Positions 18,134 through 27,233 of a stretch of 64,000 nt of DNA are shown here, in pieces (position 1 is the first letter of the stretch; each line of letters starts with the position of its first letter). Source of the stretch: Sulfuritalea sp. (GTDB lineage: Bacteria; Pseudomonadota; Gammaproteobacteria; Burkholderiales; Rhodocyclaceae); the NCBI GenBank assembly GCA_022842325.1, contig JALHPU010000005.1:1-64000 (forward strand), given 5' to 3'. The notes beneath the pieces were generated by a model. That model was not told the DNA's origin. It ran no database searches and was given only the letters and a program-made list of their open reading frames with translations. The position numbers and the translations under genes are program-made.

Positions 18134-18627
18134 GGAACCCGGAGTCACGACAGCGTCAGCCGCGGCGCGGCCGCCGGGCTTGCGGCAAACACGAACGTCA
18201 TTTTCCAATCCCCCCCCCAGGACTTTTCTGATCAAGTCTTCGATGCGTCGAGCTTCAGAAGTCGCGCCTTCGCCAACGGCCCACTTGCGGGAACAAGGAT
18301 GGTTTGATGCAACTTTCACGCCCGATAGAAGGCGCCATTTTCCGGATCGGAAATGCAAATTGCAGGCAAATCAGGGCCTCCGGCAACAAATTGTTCGGCA
18401 TATATCCAAAGCGCTAGGCCGGCGGCACGCCTCCCGGATGCCGCAAGGCGATGTCGCCCGGGCACAGGCCAAGGCTGCAGCGGAAGCATTTTAAATATCG
18501 ACGATTGCGCCCATGCACCTACGGATCATTCAACCGTCAAGCGATTCCAGAAAACGACAAATGGTTCCCGTGCATGAAAAGCCGGCCAACCCATGCCCGA
18601 CCTGCTCCGGCCTGCGCCGGGTCACGC
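18134..18627. other. Gap between hlyB and the PPOX gene, no clear gene
   Basis: An in-frame extension of hlyB is open up to TTG 18358 but has no family similarity that I can see, and a run of nine C residues lies at 18210-18218. Bases 18359-18627 hold no convincing gene, promoter or RNA. The hlyB promoter is probably here but I could not single it out. Confidence 0.4.
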
Positions 18628-19098
18628 TTAGAGATGGATTTCGTCGCGGTGGCCGAAGCCTTTGCTGTTGTCGATGAAATGCAGGCGGCTTGGCACCAGC
18701 CGGTACCAACTCACCTTGGCCAGCGCCTCGACGATGGCCGGCGGGACCATCGCCAGGGGGCCGGCGATGGGAAACTTCATGCCGTAGAGTTCGCGCGCGC
18801 GCGCCTCGTCGGCGCCTTCCAGTCGCGTCACCAGCCCTTCGAGCTGGATGCCCTTGATCTCGGGCCATTCGCGGTAGTCTTCCTGGACGGTCGCGGCACA
18901 GCGGGCGTCCAGCGCCAGGTTGCGGCAATGACGGGTCTTCGGTGAGGAAAGAAACACCAGCGCATGGCCGTCGCTGGCATAAAACACCGCGGAGGCCCAG
19001 GGGCCTTCCGGGCCTTGCGTGGCCAGGGTCATGACATGGTGGGTGGCCAGATAATCGGCCACCGGTTGCGGCAAATTGGTTGGTAACTGCGCCGGCAT
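18628..19098 (-). CDS. Pyridoxamine 5'-phosphate oxidase-fold (PPOX) protein
   Basis: The 156-residue protein has the split-barrel flavin-binding pattern: VADYLATHHVMTLATQGPEGPWASAVFYASDG, then LVFLSSPKTRHCRNLALDARCAATVQEDYREWPEIKGIQLEG. That is the YhbP/PPOX-like family, small FMN- or haem-binding proteins of mostly unknown substrate. ATG 19098 overlaps the stop of the upstream regulator (ATGA), so the two are cotranscribed. Co-expression with the phenol regulator may mean a minor flavin-linked role, but nothing specific can be said. Confidence 0.85.
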   Translation of the reverse strand: MPAQLPTNLPQPVADYLATHHVMTLATQGPEGPWASAVFYASDGHALVFLSSPKTRHCRNLALDARCAATVQEDYREWPEIKGIQLEGLVTRLEGADEARARELYGMKFPIAGPLAMVPPAIVEALAKVSWYRLVPSRLHFIDNSKGFGHRDEIHL

Positions 19099-20843
19099 CA
19101 GGCCACGCCAGCCTGCGTCGGGTCGATGGAGGCGGGGCCGAAATCGTCTGCGCTTTCCTTGCCGTCTTGCAGACGCTTGAGCCGGTAGGCGATCTGCGGC
19201 CGGGTCAGGCCGAGCATGCGCGCTGCAGAGGAGAGATTGCCGCGCGCCTTGTCGACCGCGGTTTCGAGCAGCATGGCCTCGACCTGGTCGAGCGTCAGCG
19301 CGCCGTTGAAGACTGCCTCGCGCAGGTCCTTGCCGGTCTCCCAGCAATTGACGTCGAGCCCGCCGGCACGGTCCAGCCCGAATTCATGCGGCTGCTCGTC
19401 TGCGCATGACATGAACAGGTGGCCGACCTCGATGCGGGTGCCGCTCGGCGCCAGGATCACGCCGCGCTCGACGGCATTCTGCAGTTCGCGAATGTTGCCC
19501 GGCCAGGGATAGCCGAGCAAGGCGCGCTTGGCCTTGTCGGTGAAGCCGCGCAGCTTCTTGCCATGGATCGCCGTATGCTTGGCCAGGAAGTGCTTGGCCA
19601 GCAGCGGTATGTCCTGCTTGCGTTCGCGCAGCGGCGGAATCACGATCTGGTAGGCGTTGAGGCGGTAGTAGAGGTCGGAACGGAAGCGCCCTTCCTTGAC
19701 CAGTTGCTGCAGGTTGGCGTTGGTGGCCGCCACCAGTCGCACATTGATCTTGCGCGTCTTCTGGTCGCCCAGCCGTTCGAGTTCGCCTTCCTGCAATACG
19801 CGCAACAGCTTGGCCTGCGCGGATGCCGGCAGGTCGCCGATTTCGTCGAGGAACAGCGTGCCGCCGTCGGCGCGCTCGAAACGTCCGGGGCGCGAAACCA
19901 GCGCGCCGGTATAGGCACCCTTCTCGACACCGAACAATTCCGACTCGACCAGTTCATGCGGAATCGCGGCGCAATTCACGGCGACGAAGGGTTTGCCGCG
20001 GCGCGTACTCATTTCGTGCAGGCTGCGCGCGAAGACTTCCTTGCCGACACCGGTCTCCCCGCGCAGCAGGACGCTGATGTGGCTGCCGGCCGCCTGCTTG
20101 AGCAGCTCATAGGCCGCGCGGAACCCGGGCGAGGCACCGGTCACGTCTTCGGGCAACTGGTCGCGATCGCCGATCGAGGAACGCAACTGCACCACCTGGG
20201 TTTGCAGGTCGATCAGCTGGTCGGCAATCGACTCGCTGTTGAAGTAGCGCATCTGCTCGGCGGCGTCGTCCCATTCCTCGGCCGGCTTGCCGATGATGCG
20301 GCAGTTGTTGTGCCCCATGCCGGTGCACTCGACTTCCTTGTAGAGAATGGTGCGGCCCATGAAGGCGGAGGTGTAGCCGCAGGCGTAGCCGATCTGAGTC
20401 CAGCACACCGGCTCGCTGTGGATGCCGTAATGGTGGCGATGCCATTGCCCCTCCCAGGAATGCTCCCAGAGGATCTCGGCGTAGAACTGCCCGGTGTGGC
20501 GGTTCAGCTCCACCTTGACCGGCGTCGCGCGCACGATGCCCTCCAGGGTGTGCAGTTGCGGACCCGTCATGAAGGCTTCGAAATCGCTCGAATCCTCGGC
20601 GCGGGTGCGGGCGATCTCGGCATCGCGCACGCCCGACGCGTAGCCCATGCGCGTCAGCAGGCCCTTGGCGCGGTCCATGCCCAGGGTATCGATCAGTTCC
20701 TTGCGCAGGCTGGCCTGCGCCTCGGCATGCACCAGCAGCATGCGGTGCTCATGCAACCAGATCTGCCCGGTCTCGGCACAAAAATGCACGCGGGCGCGCA
20801 GATCCTCACTGGTGGTACGCCCGACACTGCGGAGTTTGGTCAT
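19098..20843 (-). CDS. Sigma-54-dependent activator, XylR/DmpR type (phenol-responsive)
   Basis: The 581-residue protein has the XylR-N aromatic-sensing domain (about residues 10-125), the V4R domain with the cysteine signature [10 protein letters not shown] (about 155-195), a linker, the AAA+ domain with Walker A GETGVGKE, the sigma-54 contact loop as GAYTGA (usual form GAFTGA) and Walker [13 protein letters not shown], and a C-terminal Fis-type helix-turn-helix ([22 protein letters not shown]). In this family phenolics bind the N-domain and relieve repression of ATP hydrolysis. ATG 20843 starts the conserved part; the frame extends 45 weak codons upstream. It is divergent from ppsA, whose promoter region carries a matching upstream site, so it almost certainly controls the phenol operon. 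Its counterpart in Aromatoleum has been called PdeR. Confidence 0.93.
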   Translation of the reverse strand: MTKLRSVGRTTSEDLRARVHFCAETGQIWLHEHRMLLVHAEAQASLRKELIDTLGMDRAKGLLTRMGYASGVRDAEIARTRAEDSSDFEAFMTGPQLHTLEGIVRATPVKVELNRHTGQFYAEILWEHSWEGQWHRHHYGIHSEPVCWTQIGYACGYTSAFMGRTILYKEVECTGMGHNNCRIIGKPAEEWDDAAEQMRYFNSESIADQLIDLQTQVVQLRSSIGDRDQLPEDVTGASPGFRAAYELLKQAAGSHISVLLRGETGVGKEVFARSLHEMSTRRGKPFVAVNCAAIPHELVESELFGVEKGAYTGALVSRPGRFERADGGTLFLDEIGDLPASAQAKLLRVLQEGELERLGDQKTRKINVRLVAATNANLQQLVKEGRFRSDLYYRLNAYQIVIPPLRERKQDIPLLAKHFLAKHTAIHGKKLRGFTDKAKRALLGYPWPGNIRELQNAVERGVILAPSGTRIEVGHLFMSCADEQPHEFGLDRAGGLDVNCWETGKDLREAVFNGALTLDQVEAMLLETAVDKARGNLSSAARMLGLTRPQIAYRLKRLQDGKESADDFGPASIDPTQAGVA

Positions 20844-21002
20844 GGCCACACTCTCACTCTGTCTACTCCTCAATCCGCCCTTGTAATACCTGATGCTGAA
20901 CCCTGCCTTGATCGAAGTCAAACACCTGGCAATCCCGGTGGCACGGAGGCTTCTCAACACAGTTGACGGAAACATCAAATGGCGTCGACAGCGGCCGGCG
21001 AT

Positions 21003-21018
21003 TTCATCAAATGATCAA
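21003..21018. promoter_or_regulatory. Candidate upstream activating site for the XylR/DmpR-type regulator
   Basis: TTCATCAAATGATCAA differs at two of sixteen positions from the XylR/DmpR consensus TTGATCAATTGATCAA, a dyad-symmetric site. It is placed correctly relative to the -24/-12 promoter of ppsA. Confidence 0.7.
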
Positions 21019-21178
21019 CGGTCGATTGCCGCTGCCAGGGTCCAGCAGACGCTGCAGGGCATTGCACATGGCATTTTTGCTGCGCGCGCAGCATGGCCGC
21101 TTGCACCCAGCGGCAAGCCTTTTGCCCACAGTGCCTTTCGCAGCGCAGCAAGAAATATTGCGCTGCGCCAATGGTATA

Positions 21179-21193
21179 TGGCCCGCCGCTTGC
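21179..21193 (+). promoter_or_regulatory. Sigma-54 (-24/-12) promoter of the phenol operon
   Basis: TGGCCCGCCGCTTGC has GG and GC exactly twelve bases apart and the TTGC box of the -24/-12 consensus. Transcription would start near 21205, leaving a leader of about 65 bases before the ppsA start. Confidence 0.8.
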
Positions 21194-21269
21194 GTTATGT
21201 CCCGTGCTCCGGGCATCCGACCGGGACCAAACAATCCGCAATTCAAAAAATTACAGAAGGAGACATTCA

Positions 21270-23105
21270 ATGAAGTTTCCAGTGCCGCACGACGTAAAAG
21301 CCGCCACGATTCCGGGTACCGAAGGCTGGGAGAGGATGTACCCGTACCAGTACCAGTTCGTCACCGACGATCCGGAACGCAACAAGTACGAGAAGGAAAC
21401 GTTCTGGTTCTACGACGGCCTGCATTACCCGGAGCCGCTGTATCCCTTCGACACGATCTGGGACGAGGCCTGGTTCCTCGCCCTGTCGCAGTTCAACAAC
21501 CGCATCTTCCAGGTGCCGCCGGTGCGCGGCGTCGACCATCGCATGATCAACGGCTATGTCTACATCTCGCCGGTACCGGTCAAGGACGGCGCCGAGATCG
21601 GCAGCCGCGTGCCCAACTTCATGGAGCGCGCCGGCTTCTATTACAAGAACTGGGACCAGTTGGAGGCCAAGTGGAAGACCAAGATGGAGGCCACCATCAA
21701 GGAGCTGGAAGACCTGCAGATCTCGCCGCTGCCGGACCTCGAGGACATCTCGGTGGTGACCGACGCCCTCGGCGAATCCAAGGGCTACCACCTGATCAAG
21801 AACTACGACGACCTGATCAACCTCGGCATCAAGTGCTGGCAGTACCACTTCGAGTTCCTCAACCTCGGCTATGCGGCCTATGTCTTCTTCATGGACTTCA
21901 CGCAGAAGCTGTTCCCCTCGATCCCGCTGCAGCGCATCACGCAGATGATCTCGGGCATCGACGTAATCATGTACAAGCCGGACGACGAGCTCAAGGAACT
22001 GGCGAAGAAGGCTGTCGCCATGGGCGTCGACGCCGCCGTGGTCGGCAACCGCGACTGGGTCGCCGTCAAGCTCGCCGTGGAGAAGCTGCCGAAGGGCGCC
22101 GAGTGGCTGGCCGCGTTCGAGAAGGCGCGCTATCCGTGGTTCAACATCTCGACCGGCACCGGCTGGTTCCATACCGACCGCAGCTGGAACGACACGCTCG
22201 ACATCCCGCTGTCAGGCATCCAGACCTACATCGGCAAGATCAAGGCCGGCGTCAGCATCGACCGTCCGGTCGAGGCCGTGCGCGCCGAACGCGACCGCAT
22301 CACCGCCGAGTACCGCGCGCTGATCACCAACGAAGCCGACCTCAAGCAGTTCGACGAATTGCTGGGCTGCGCCAAGACCGTGTTCCCCTACGTCGAGAAC
22401 CACCTGTTCTACGTCGAGCACTGGTTCCACTCGGTGTTCTGGAACAAGATGCGCGAAGTCGCGGCGATCATGAAGGATCACGGCATGATCAACGACATCG
22501 AGGACATCTGGTACATGCGCCGCGACGAGATCAAGCAGGCCTTGTGGGACGTCGTCACGGCCTGGGCCACCGGCGTCAAGCCGCGCGGCACCTTCACCTG
22601 GCCGCCGGAAATCGAGTGGCGCAAGGGCGTCATGGAGAAGTTCCGCCAGTGGAGCGCGCCGCCCGCGATCGGCATCGCGCCGGAGGTGATCCAGGAACCC
22701 TTCACCATCGTGCTCTGGGGCGTCACCAACAAGTCGCTGGCCGACTGGGCCTCGGTTGCGGACTCCGGCGATCCGGACACGATCACCGAGCTCAAGGGCT
22801 TTGCCGGCAGTCCCGGCATCGTCGAGGGCCGGGCGCGCGTCTGCCGCAGCGCGCAGGACATCCGCGATCTGCAGGAAGGCGAGATCCTGGTTGCACCTAC
22901 CACCTCGCCGTCCTGGGCACCCGCCTTCGCCAAGATCAATGCCTGCGTCACCGACGTCGGCGGGGTCATGAGCCACGCCGCCATCGTCTGCCGCGAATAC
23001 GGCATGCCGGCGGTGGTGGGTACCGGGCATGCGACCAAGGTGATCAAGACGGGAATGATGCTGCGGGTCGACGGTTCGTCGGGCGCCATCACCATCACCC
23101 GCTGA
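21270..23105 (+). CDS. ppsA: Phenylphosphate synthase, 70-kDa subunit
   Basis: The 611-residue protein resembles the central and swivelling part of PEP synthase and Thauera PpsA. The phosphohistidine motif lies near the C-terminus (GGVMSHAAIVCREYGMPAVV, about residues 565-585); this His carries phosphate from ATP to phenol, giving phenylphosphate, AMP and phosphate. The N-terminal 500 residues have no ATP-grasp domain; that is supplied by PpsB. ATG 21270 is preceded by GAAGGAGA. It is the first gene behind the sigma-54 promoter, followed by ppsB and ppsC. It acts in the cytoplasm as the first step of anaerobic phenol degradation. Confidence 0.96.
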   Translation: MKFPVPHDVKAATIPGTEGWERMYPYQYQFVTDDPERNKYEKETFWFYDGLHYPEPLYPFDTIWDEAWFLALSQFNNRIFQVPPVRGVDHRMINGYVYISPVPVKDGAEIGSRVPNFMERAGFYYKNWDQLEAKWKTKMEATIKELEDLQISPLPDLEDISVVTDALGESKGYHLIKNYDDLINLGIKCWQYHFEFLNLGYAAYVFFMDFTQKLFPSIPLQRITQMISGIDVIMYKPDDELKELAKKAVAMGVDAAVVGNRDWVAVKLAVEKLPKGAEWLAAFEKARYPWFNISTGTGWFHTDRSWNDTLDIPLSGIQTYIGKIKAGVSIDRPVEAVRAERDRITAEYRALITNEADLKQFDELLGCAKTVFPYVENHLFYVEHWFHSVFWNKMREVAAIMKDHGMINDIEDIWYMRRDEIKQALWDVVTAWATGVKPRGTFTWPPEIEWRKGVMEKFRQWSAPPAIGIAPEVIQEPFTIVLWGVTNKSLADWASVADSGDPDTITELKGFAGSPGIVEGRARVCRSAQDIRDLQEGEILVAPTTSPSWAPAFAKINACVTDVGGVMSHAAIVCREYGMPAVVGTGHATKVIKTGMMLRVDGSSGAITITR

Positions 23106-23162
23106 GGGCTGGCGACCATGGGTAGCGTCTTGGCAATCGAAGGGGTGGCAATGGAGGCTGGA

Positions 23163-24245
23163 ATGAACGACACCAAGCCGATCGTGTGCTGGTTCGAGGA
23201 GGTCAACAAGGACTCCGTGGCTCTGGTGGGGGGCAAGTGCTCCTCGCTCGGGGAACTCATCAATGCGGGGGTGCGGGTGCCGCCGGGCTTTGCCCTGACG
23301 ACACATGGCTACGCGCAGTTCATGCGCGACGCCGGCATCCAGTCCGAGGTCAATGCCCTGCTCAAGGGCCTCGACCACCAGGACATGGACAAGCTGGAGG
23401 AAGCCTCCCGCGTCATCCGCGAGATGATCGAATCGCGCCCGATCTCCATCGAGCTCGAAGACCTGATTGCCGAGTCCTACCGCAAGTTGTCGGTACGTTG
23501 TTGCATACCGGCGGTCCCGGTCGCGGTGCGTTCCAGCGCCACGGCCGAGGACCTGCCCGGCGCAAGCTTTGCAGGACAGCAGGACACCTATCTCTGGGTA
23601 CGCGGCGTCGATAGCGTGATGCATCACGTGCGGCGCTGCATTTCCAGCCTCTACACCGGGCGGGCCATCGCCTATCGCATGAAGATGGGCTTCCCCCACG
23701 AGGACGTCGCCATCAGCGTCGGCATCCAGAAGATGGCCAATTCACTGACCGCCGGCGTGATGTTCACCATTCACCCGACCAATGGCGACCGCTCGGTCAT
23801 CGTCATCGATTCGAACTTCGGCTTCGGCGAGTCGGTGGTATCGGGCGAGGTGACGCCGGACCATTTCGTGGTCAACAAGGTCGCGCTGGACATCATGGAG
23901 CGCACCATCTCGACCAAGACGGTCTGCTACACGGTGGACTTCAAGGAACAGAAGTCGGTAGCACTCGAAGTGCCCTTCGAACGGCAGAACATCCAGTCGA
24001 TCGTCGACGACGAAATCACCCAGCTGGCGTGGATGGGCAAGCAGATCGAAAAGCACTACGGACGCCCGATGGATATCGAGTGGGCGATCGACAAGGACCT
24101 GCCGGCGGGCGGCAACATTTTCATCCTGCAGGCGCGGCCGGAAACCATCTGGAGCGACAAGCCCAGGGCGGCCGCATCGGCAGGCGCCACCTCGGCCATG
24201 GACTACATCGTGTCGAGCCTGATCGCCGGCAAGAAGCTGAGCTAG
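23163..24245 (+). CDS. ppsB: Phenylphosphate synthase, 40-kDa ATP-binding subunit
   Basis: The 360-residue protein matches the N-terminal ATP-grasp domain of PEP synthase/PPDK: VALVGGKCSSLGEL, the arginine and ATP motif VPVAVRSSATAEDLPGASFAGQ, FTIHPTNGDRSVIVID and IFILQARPETIWSDK near the end. It binds ATP and pyrophosphorylates the His of PpsA. The start at 23163 follows GGAGG with a five-base spacer; ATGs at 23118 and 23151 are in frame but lack one. With PpsA it forms the split equivalent of one PEP synthase. Confidence 0.96.
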   Translation: MNDTKPIVCWFEEVNKDSVALVGGKCSSLGELINAGVRVPPGFALTTHGYAQFMRDAGIQSEVNALLKGLDHQDMDKLEEASRVIREMIESRPISIELEDLIAESYRKLSVRCCIPAVPVAVRSSATAEDLPGASFAGQQDTYLWVRGVDSVMHHVRRCISSLYTGRAIAYRMKMGFPHEDVAISVGIQKMANSLTAGVMFTIHPTNGDRSVIVIDSNFGFGESVVSGEVTPDHFVVNKVALDIMERTISTKTVCYTVDFKEQKSVALEVPFERQNIQSIVDDEITQLAWMGKQIEKHYGRPMDIEWAIDKDLPAGGNIFILQARPETIWSDKPRAAASAGATSAMDYIVSSLIAGKKLS

Positions 24246-24280
24246 GGCTGAGTCTGCATGAAACCGATTGACCTAACCCT

Positions 24281-24358
24281 CATCGTCATCCCGGGCTTGA
24301 CCCGGGATCCAGCAACGGCCGCAGTCTGGATTCCGGCCTTCGCCGGAATGACGAATTT
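24281..24358. repeat. Intergenic palindromic repeat (CGTCATCCCGGG...GAATGACG type)
   Basis: Two small hairpins, CCCGGGCTTGACCCGGG and TTCCGGCCTTCGCCGGAA, are enclosed by CGTCAT and ATGACG. This is a common proteobacterial dispersed repeat unrelated to the AAAAGTCGGCG family. It lies between ppsB and ppsC inside the operon and could stabilise or process the mRNA. Confidence 0.8.
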
Positions 24359-24385
24359 GCCCTTTGCGAAAAGTGGAGCGAAACC

Positions 24386-25054
24386 ATGATCGTCAGAAAC
24401 TGGATGCGGGCCCATCCGATGGTGGTCGACAGCGACGTCCTGCTGTCGGAAGCCAAACGGTTGCTCACCGAGAACAATTTGCACGGCTTGCCGGTGGTCG
24501 ACAACGGCCGCCTGCGCGGGCTCATCACGCGCGCCAACTGCCTGCGCGCGGCCCACTTCGCCCTGCGCACGCAGAACACCGATGAACTGAATTACTTCTC
24601 CAACCGCATCAAGGTCAAGGACATGATGGTGCGCAATCCGGCCACCGTCGATGCCGACGACACCATGGAGCATTGCCTGCAGCTCGGGCAGAAACTCGGC
24701 GTCGCCCAGTTTCCGGTCATGGACCAGGGGCAGGTGGTCGGCATCATTTCGGCCAACGAAGTGTTTTCCCTCGCTGCCCACTTTCTCGGCGCCTGGGAAA
24801 AGCGCAGCGGCGTGACCCTGGCGCCGCTCGAACTCGGACCCGGCGTGATCGGCCGCATCACCGACATCGTCGAAGCCGCCGGCGCCGAGGTGCAGGCGAT
24901 CTACCCGATCGGCAAGCCCGAAGACATCAATCCGCAGGAGCACCACCGCAAGCGAGTCATCGTGCGCTTTCACTGCGAAGACACCAAACACGTGGTCAAG
25001 GCGCTCGAAGAAGCCGGCTTCCAGGTGATCGAGTCGGTCCAGGCCAGGCATTGA
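24386..25054 (+). CDS. ppsC: Phenylphosphate synthase, 24-kDa CBS-domain subunit
   Basis: The 222-residue protein has two CBS domains (RNWMRAHPMVVDSDVLLSEA...GLPVVDNGRLRGLITR and VKDMMVRNPATVDADDTMEH...FPVMDQGQVVGIISANEVF), followed by an ACT-like C-terminus (GVIGRITDIVEAAGAEVQAIY). In Thauera this subunit is not catalytic but stimulates the synthase. CBS pairs usually bind adenine nucleotides, so it may sense energy charge. It is third in the operon after a repeat-bearing gap. ATG 24386 is preceded by a weak GGAGCG. Confidence 0.94.
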   Translation: MIVRNWMRAHPMVVDSDVLLSEAKRLLTENNLHGLPVVDNGRLRGLITRANCLRAAHFALRTQNTDELNYFSNRIKVKDMMVRNPATVDADDTMEHCLQLGQKLGVAQFPVMDQGQVVGIISANEVFSLAAHFLGAWEKRSGVTLAPLELGPGVIGRITDIVEAAGAEVQAIYPIGKPEDINPQEHHRKRVIVRFHCEDTKHVVKALEEAGFQVIESVQARH

Positions 25055-25129
25055 ACAGCACTGTCATTGACTTTCATGCAGCAGTAACGCAGCGCCCCCG
25101 ATGATGAAACACGCGAAAGACGAATTGAA

Positions 25130-25226
25130 GGCCCGCCCCTCCCATCCTCCCCTCACGGGGAGGCTTCTGGTCAGCTCGCTTCGCTCGACTATCACCGGTC
25201 GCTCCGAACGAGCTATTTCACGTTAA
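25130..25226. repeat. Intra-operon repeat element, copy A (before ppcB)
   Basis: The first 36 bases (from GGCCCGCCCCTCCCATCC) are identical to 29031-29066, with a hairpin CCTCCCC-TCAC-GGGGAGG. After a diverged middle with GCTCGCTNCGCTCGA in both, the TATTTCAC-TTAA end lies at the same offset (84 bases) in each copy. It is therefore a repeated element of about 97 bp, not just a shared terminator. Confidence 0.8.
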
Positions 25227-25253
25227 CCAATTTCAAACAAAGGAGTCTCCCCG

Positions 25254-26672
25254 ATGGACCTGAGGTATTTCATCAACCAGTGCGAAGCCGCCAACGAACT
25301 CAAGCGGGTATCCGCCGAAGTGGATTGGAACCTGGAAATTTCCCATGTCTCCAAGCTGACCGAGGAGAAGAAGGGCCCGGCCCTGCTGTTCGAGAACATC
25401 AAGGGCTATTCCTCGCCCGTGTTCACCGGCGCCTTCGCCACCACCAAGCGCCTGGCGATCATGCTCGGCCTGCCGCACCATTTGTCGATGTGCGAATCGG
25501 CCCGGGCCTGGATGAAGAAGACCATCACTTCCGAGGGCCTGATCAAGGCCAAGGAAGTCAAGGACGGGCCGGTGCTGGAGAACATCATCAGCGGCGACAA
25601 GGTCGACCTCAACATGTTCCCGGTGCCGAAATTCTTCCCGCTCGACGGCGGGCGCTACATCGGCACCATGGTGTTCCTGGTGCTGCGCGACCCGGAAACC
25701 GGCGAGACGAATCTGGGCACCTACCGCATGCAGATGCTCGATGACAAGTCCTGCGGCGTGCAGATCCTGCCCGGCAAGCGCGGCGAGCGCATCATGAAAA
25801 AGTACGCCAAGCTGGGCAAGAAGATGCCGGCCGCCGCCGTGATCGGCTGCGACCCGCTGATCTTCATGGCCGGCACCCTGATGCACAAGGGCGCCAACGA
25901 CTTCGACATCACCGGCACGGTGCGCGGCCAGCCCGCCGAATTCCTCATGGCACCGCTGACCGGCCTGCCGGTGCCGGCCGGCGCCGAGATCGTGCTGGAG
26001 GGCGAGATCGACCCCAACAACTTCCGCCCGGAAGGCCCCTTCGCCGAATACACCGGCTACTACACGGATGAGCTGCACAAGGTCATCAACAAGCCGGTAC
26101 TGGAAGTGAAGCAGATCCTCCACCGCAACAACCCGGTGCTGTGGGCCACCGGCCAGGGCCGCCCGGTGACCGATGTACATATGCTGCTGGCCTTCACCCG
26201 CACCGCCACACTGTGGACCGAACTCGAGCAGATGAAGATCCCCGGCATCAGCTCGGTCTGTGTCATGCCGGAATCGGCGGGCCGCTTCTGGGCGGTGGTA
26301 TCGATCAAGCAGATGTATCCGGGGCATCCGAACCAGGTGGCCAGCGCCGTACTGGGCAGCAACACCGGTTCCTACGGCATCAAGGGCGTGATCACGGTCG
26401 ATGAGGACATCATGGCCGATGACCTGCAGCGCGTGATGTGGGCGCTGTCCTGTCGTTACGACCCGCTGCGCGGCACCGAGATTCTGAAGCGCGGACGTTC
26501 GACCCCGCTCGATCCGGCACTAGATCCGGACTCGAACAAGCTCATTACCTCGCGCATCATCATGGACGCCTGCATCCCGTATGAATGGAAGCAGAAGCCG
26601 GTCGAGGCGCGCATGGACGAGGAAATGCTGGCCAAGATCAAGGGCCGCTGGGCCGAGTACGGAATTGACTGA
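25254..26672 (+). CDS. ppcB: Phenylphosphate carboxylase, beta subunit (UbiD family, 53 kDa)
   Basis: The 472-residue protein is a UbiD-type enzyme: LGTYRMQMLD and the catalytic EGPFAEYTGYY stretch are present, as are the cofactor-proximal residues around GTLMHKGANDFDITG. With PpcA and PpcC it forms the core that carboxylates the enzyme-bound phenolate at the para position to 4-hydroxybenzoate. ATG 25254 follows AAGGAGTCTCCCCG. Size (about 53 kDa) and place before the phosphatase subunit match the Thauera beta subunit. Whether both UbiD-like subunits bind prenylated FMN cannot be judged here. Confidence 0.94.
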   Translation: MDLRYFINQCEAANELKRVSAEVDWNLEISHVSKLTEEKKGPALLFENIKGYSSPVFTGAFATTKRLAIMLGLPHHLSMCESARAWMKKTITSEGLIKAKEVKDGPVLENIISGDKVDLNMFPVPKFFPLDGGRYIGTMVFLVLRDPETGETNLGTYRMQMLDDKSCGVQILPGKRGERIMKKYAKLGKKMPAAAVIGCDPLIFMAGTLMHKGANDFDITGTVRGQPAEFLMAPLTGLPVPAGAEIVLEGEIDPNNFRPEGPFAEYTGYYTDELHKVINKPVLEVKQILHRNNPVLWATGQGRPVTDVHMLLAFTRTATLWTELEQMKIPGISSVCVMPESAGRFWAVVSIKQMYPGHPNQVASAVLGSNTGSYGIKGVITVDEDIMADDLQRVMWALSCRYDPLRGTEILKRGRSTPLDPALDPDSNKLITSRIIMDACIPYEWKQKPVEARMDEEMLAKIKGRWAEYGID

Positions 26673-26683
26673 GGACGATGACC

Positions 26684-27193
26684 ATGGATAAAGCAAAAGA
26701 CATCAAGCTGGTCATCCTCGACGTCGACGGCGTCATGACCGACGGCCGCATCGTGATCGACGACAACGGCGTCGAGTCGCGCAACTTCGACATCAAGGAC
26801 GGCATGGGCGTCGTCGTCATGATGATGTCCGGCGTCGAAGTGGCGATCATCACCTCGAAGAAATCCGGCGCCGTGCGGCATCGCGCCGAGGAATTGAAGA
26901 TCAAGCGCTTCCACGAGGGCATCAAGAAGAAGACCGAGCCCTACGAGGAAATGCTCAAGGAAATGGGCATCACCGACGCCCAGGTGGCCTATGTCGGCGA
27001 CGACCTGGTCGACCTGTCGATGATGAAGCGCGTCGGCCTGCCGATCGCGGTCGGCGATGCGGTGGAGGACGTGAAGAAACACGCGGCCTATGTCACCAAG
27101 GCGCGCGGCGGCTACGGCGCGGTGCGCGAAGTGGCCGAGATGATCCTCAAGGCCCAGGACAAGTGGGACAAGATCTTGTCCAAGATCAGTTGA
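26684..27193 (+). CDS. ppcD: Phenylphosphate carboxylase, 18-kDa phosphatase subunit (HAD family)
   Basis: The 169-residue protein is a short HAD phosphatase like KdsC: nucleophile motif LVILDVDGVMTDG, motif II IITSKKSG, conserved Lys in HEGIKKK and motif IV AYVGDDLVDLSMM. In Thauera the 18-kDa subunit removes phosphate from phenylphosphate irreversibly to deliver an activated phenolate to the core carboxylase. ATG 26684 has better spacing from GAGG than ATG 26678, two codons upstream. Naming of the small subunits as C or D varies between papers. Confidence 0.93.
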   Translation: MDKAKDIKLVILDVDGVMTDGRIVIDDNGVESRNFDIKDGMGVVVMMMSGVEVAIITSKKSGAVRHRAEELKIKRFHEGIKKKTEPYEEMLKEMGITDAQVAYVGDDLVDLSMMKRVGLPIAVGDAVEDVKKHAAYVTKARGGYGAVREVAEMILKAQDKWDKILSKIS

Positions 27194-27233
27194 GATTCGG
27201 GTTGCAGACTATCCATCAGACCAGGAGTTGACC

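Larger units (their letters stand above)
20844..21269. promoter_or_regulatory. Divergent control region between the activator and ppsA
   Basis: This 426-bp gap has no gene. It contains a DmpR/XylR-like upstream site at 21003-21018, a weaker half-like site TTGATCGAAGTCAA at 20908-20921, and a -24/-12 promoter at 21179-21193. The distance from site to promoter (about 170 bp) is in the usual range for DNA looping by such activators. Confidence 0.75.

Noticed and set aside
18134..18358. Longer HlyB start at TTG 18358
   Set aside because: The extra 75 residues have no similarity to HlyB, the start codon is TTG, and no ribosome site is visible. It remains open in frame, so this is a preference and not proof.
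21003..21018. FNR/Anr site in the ppsA control region
   Set aside because: The half-sites TTCAT and ATCAA are six bases apart; FNR boxes need TTGAT-N4-ATCAA. The fit to the XylR/DmpR site is much better.
22212..23699. 495-codon minus-strand frame across ppsA and ppsB
   Set aside because: It is antisense to two well-recognised genes and rich in His/Asp/Arg as typical for antisense frames in GC-rich DNA.
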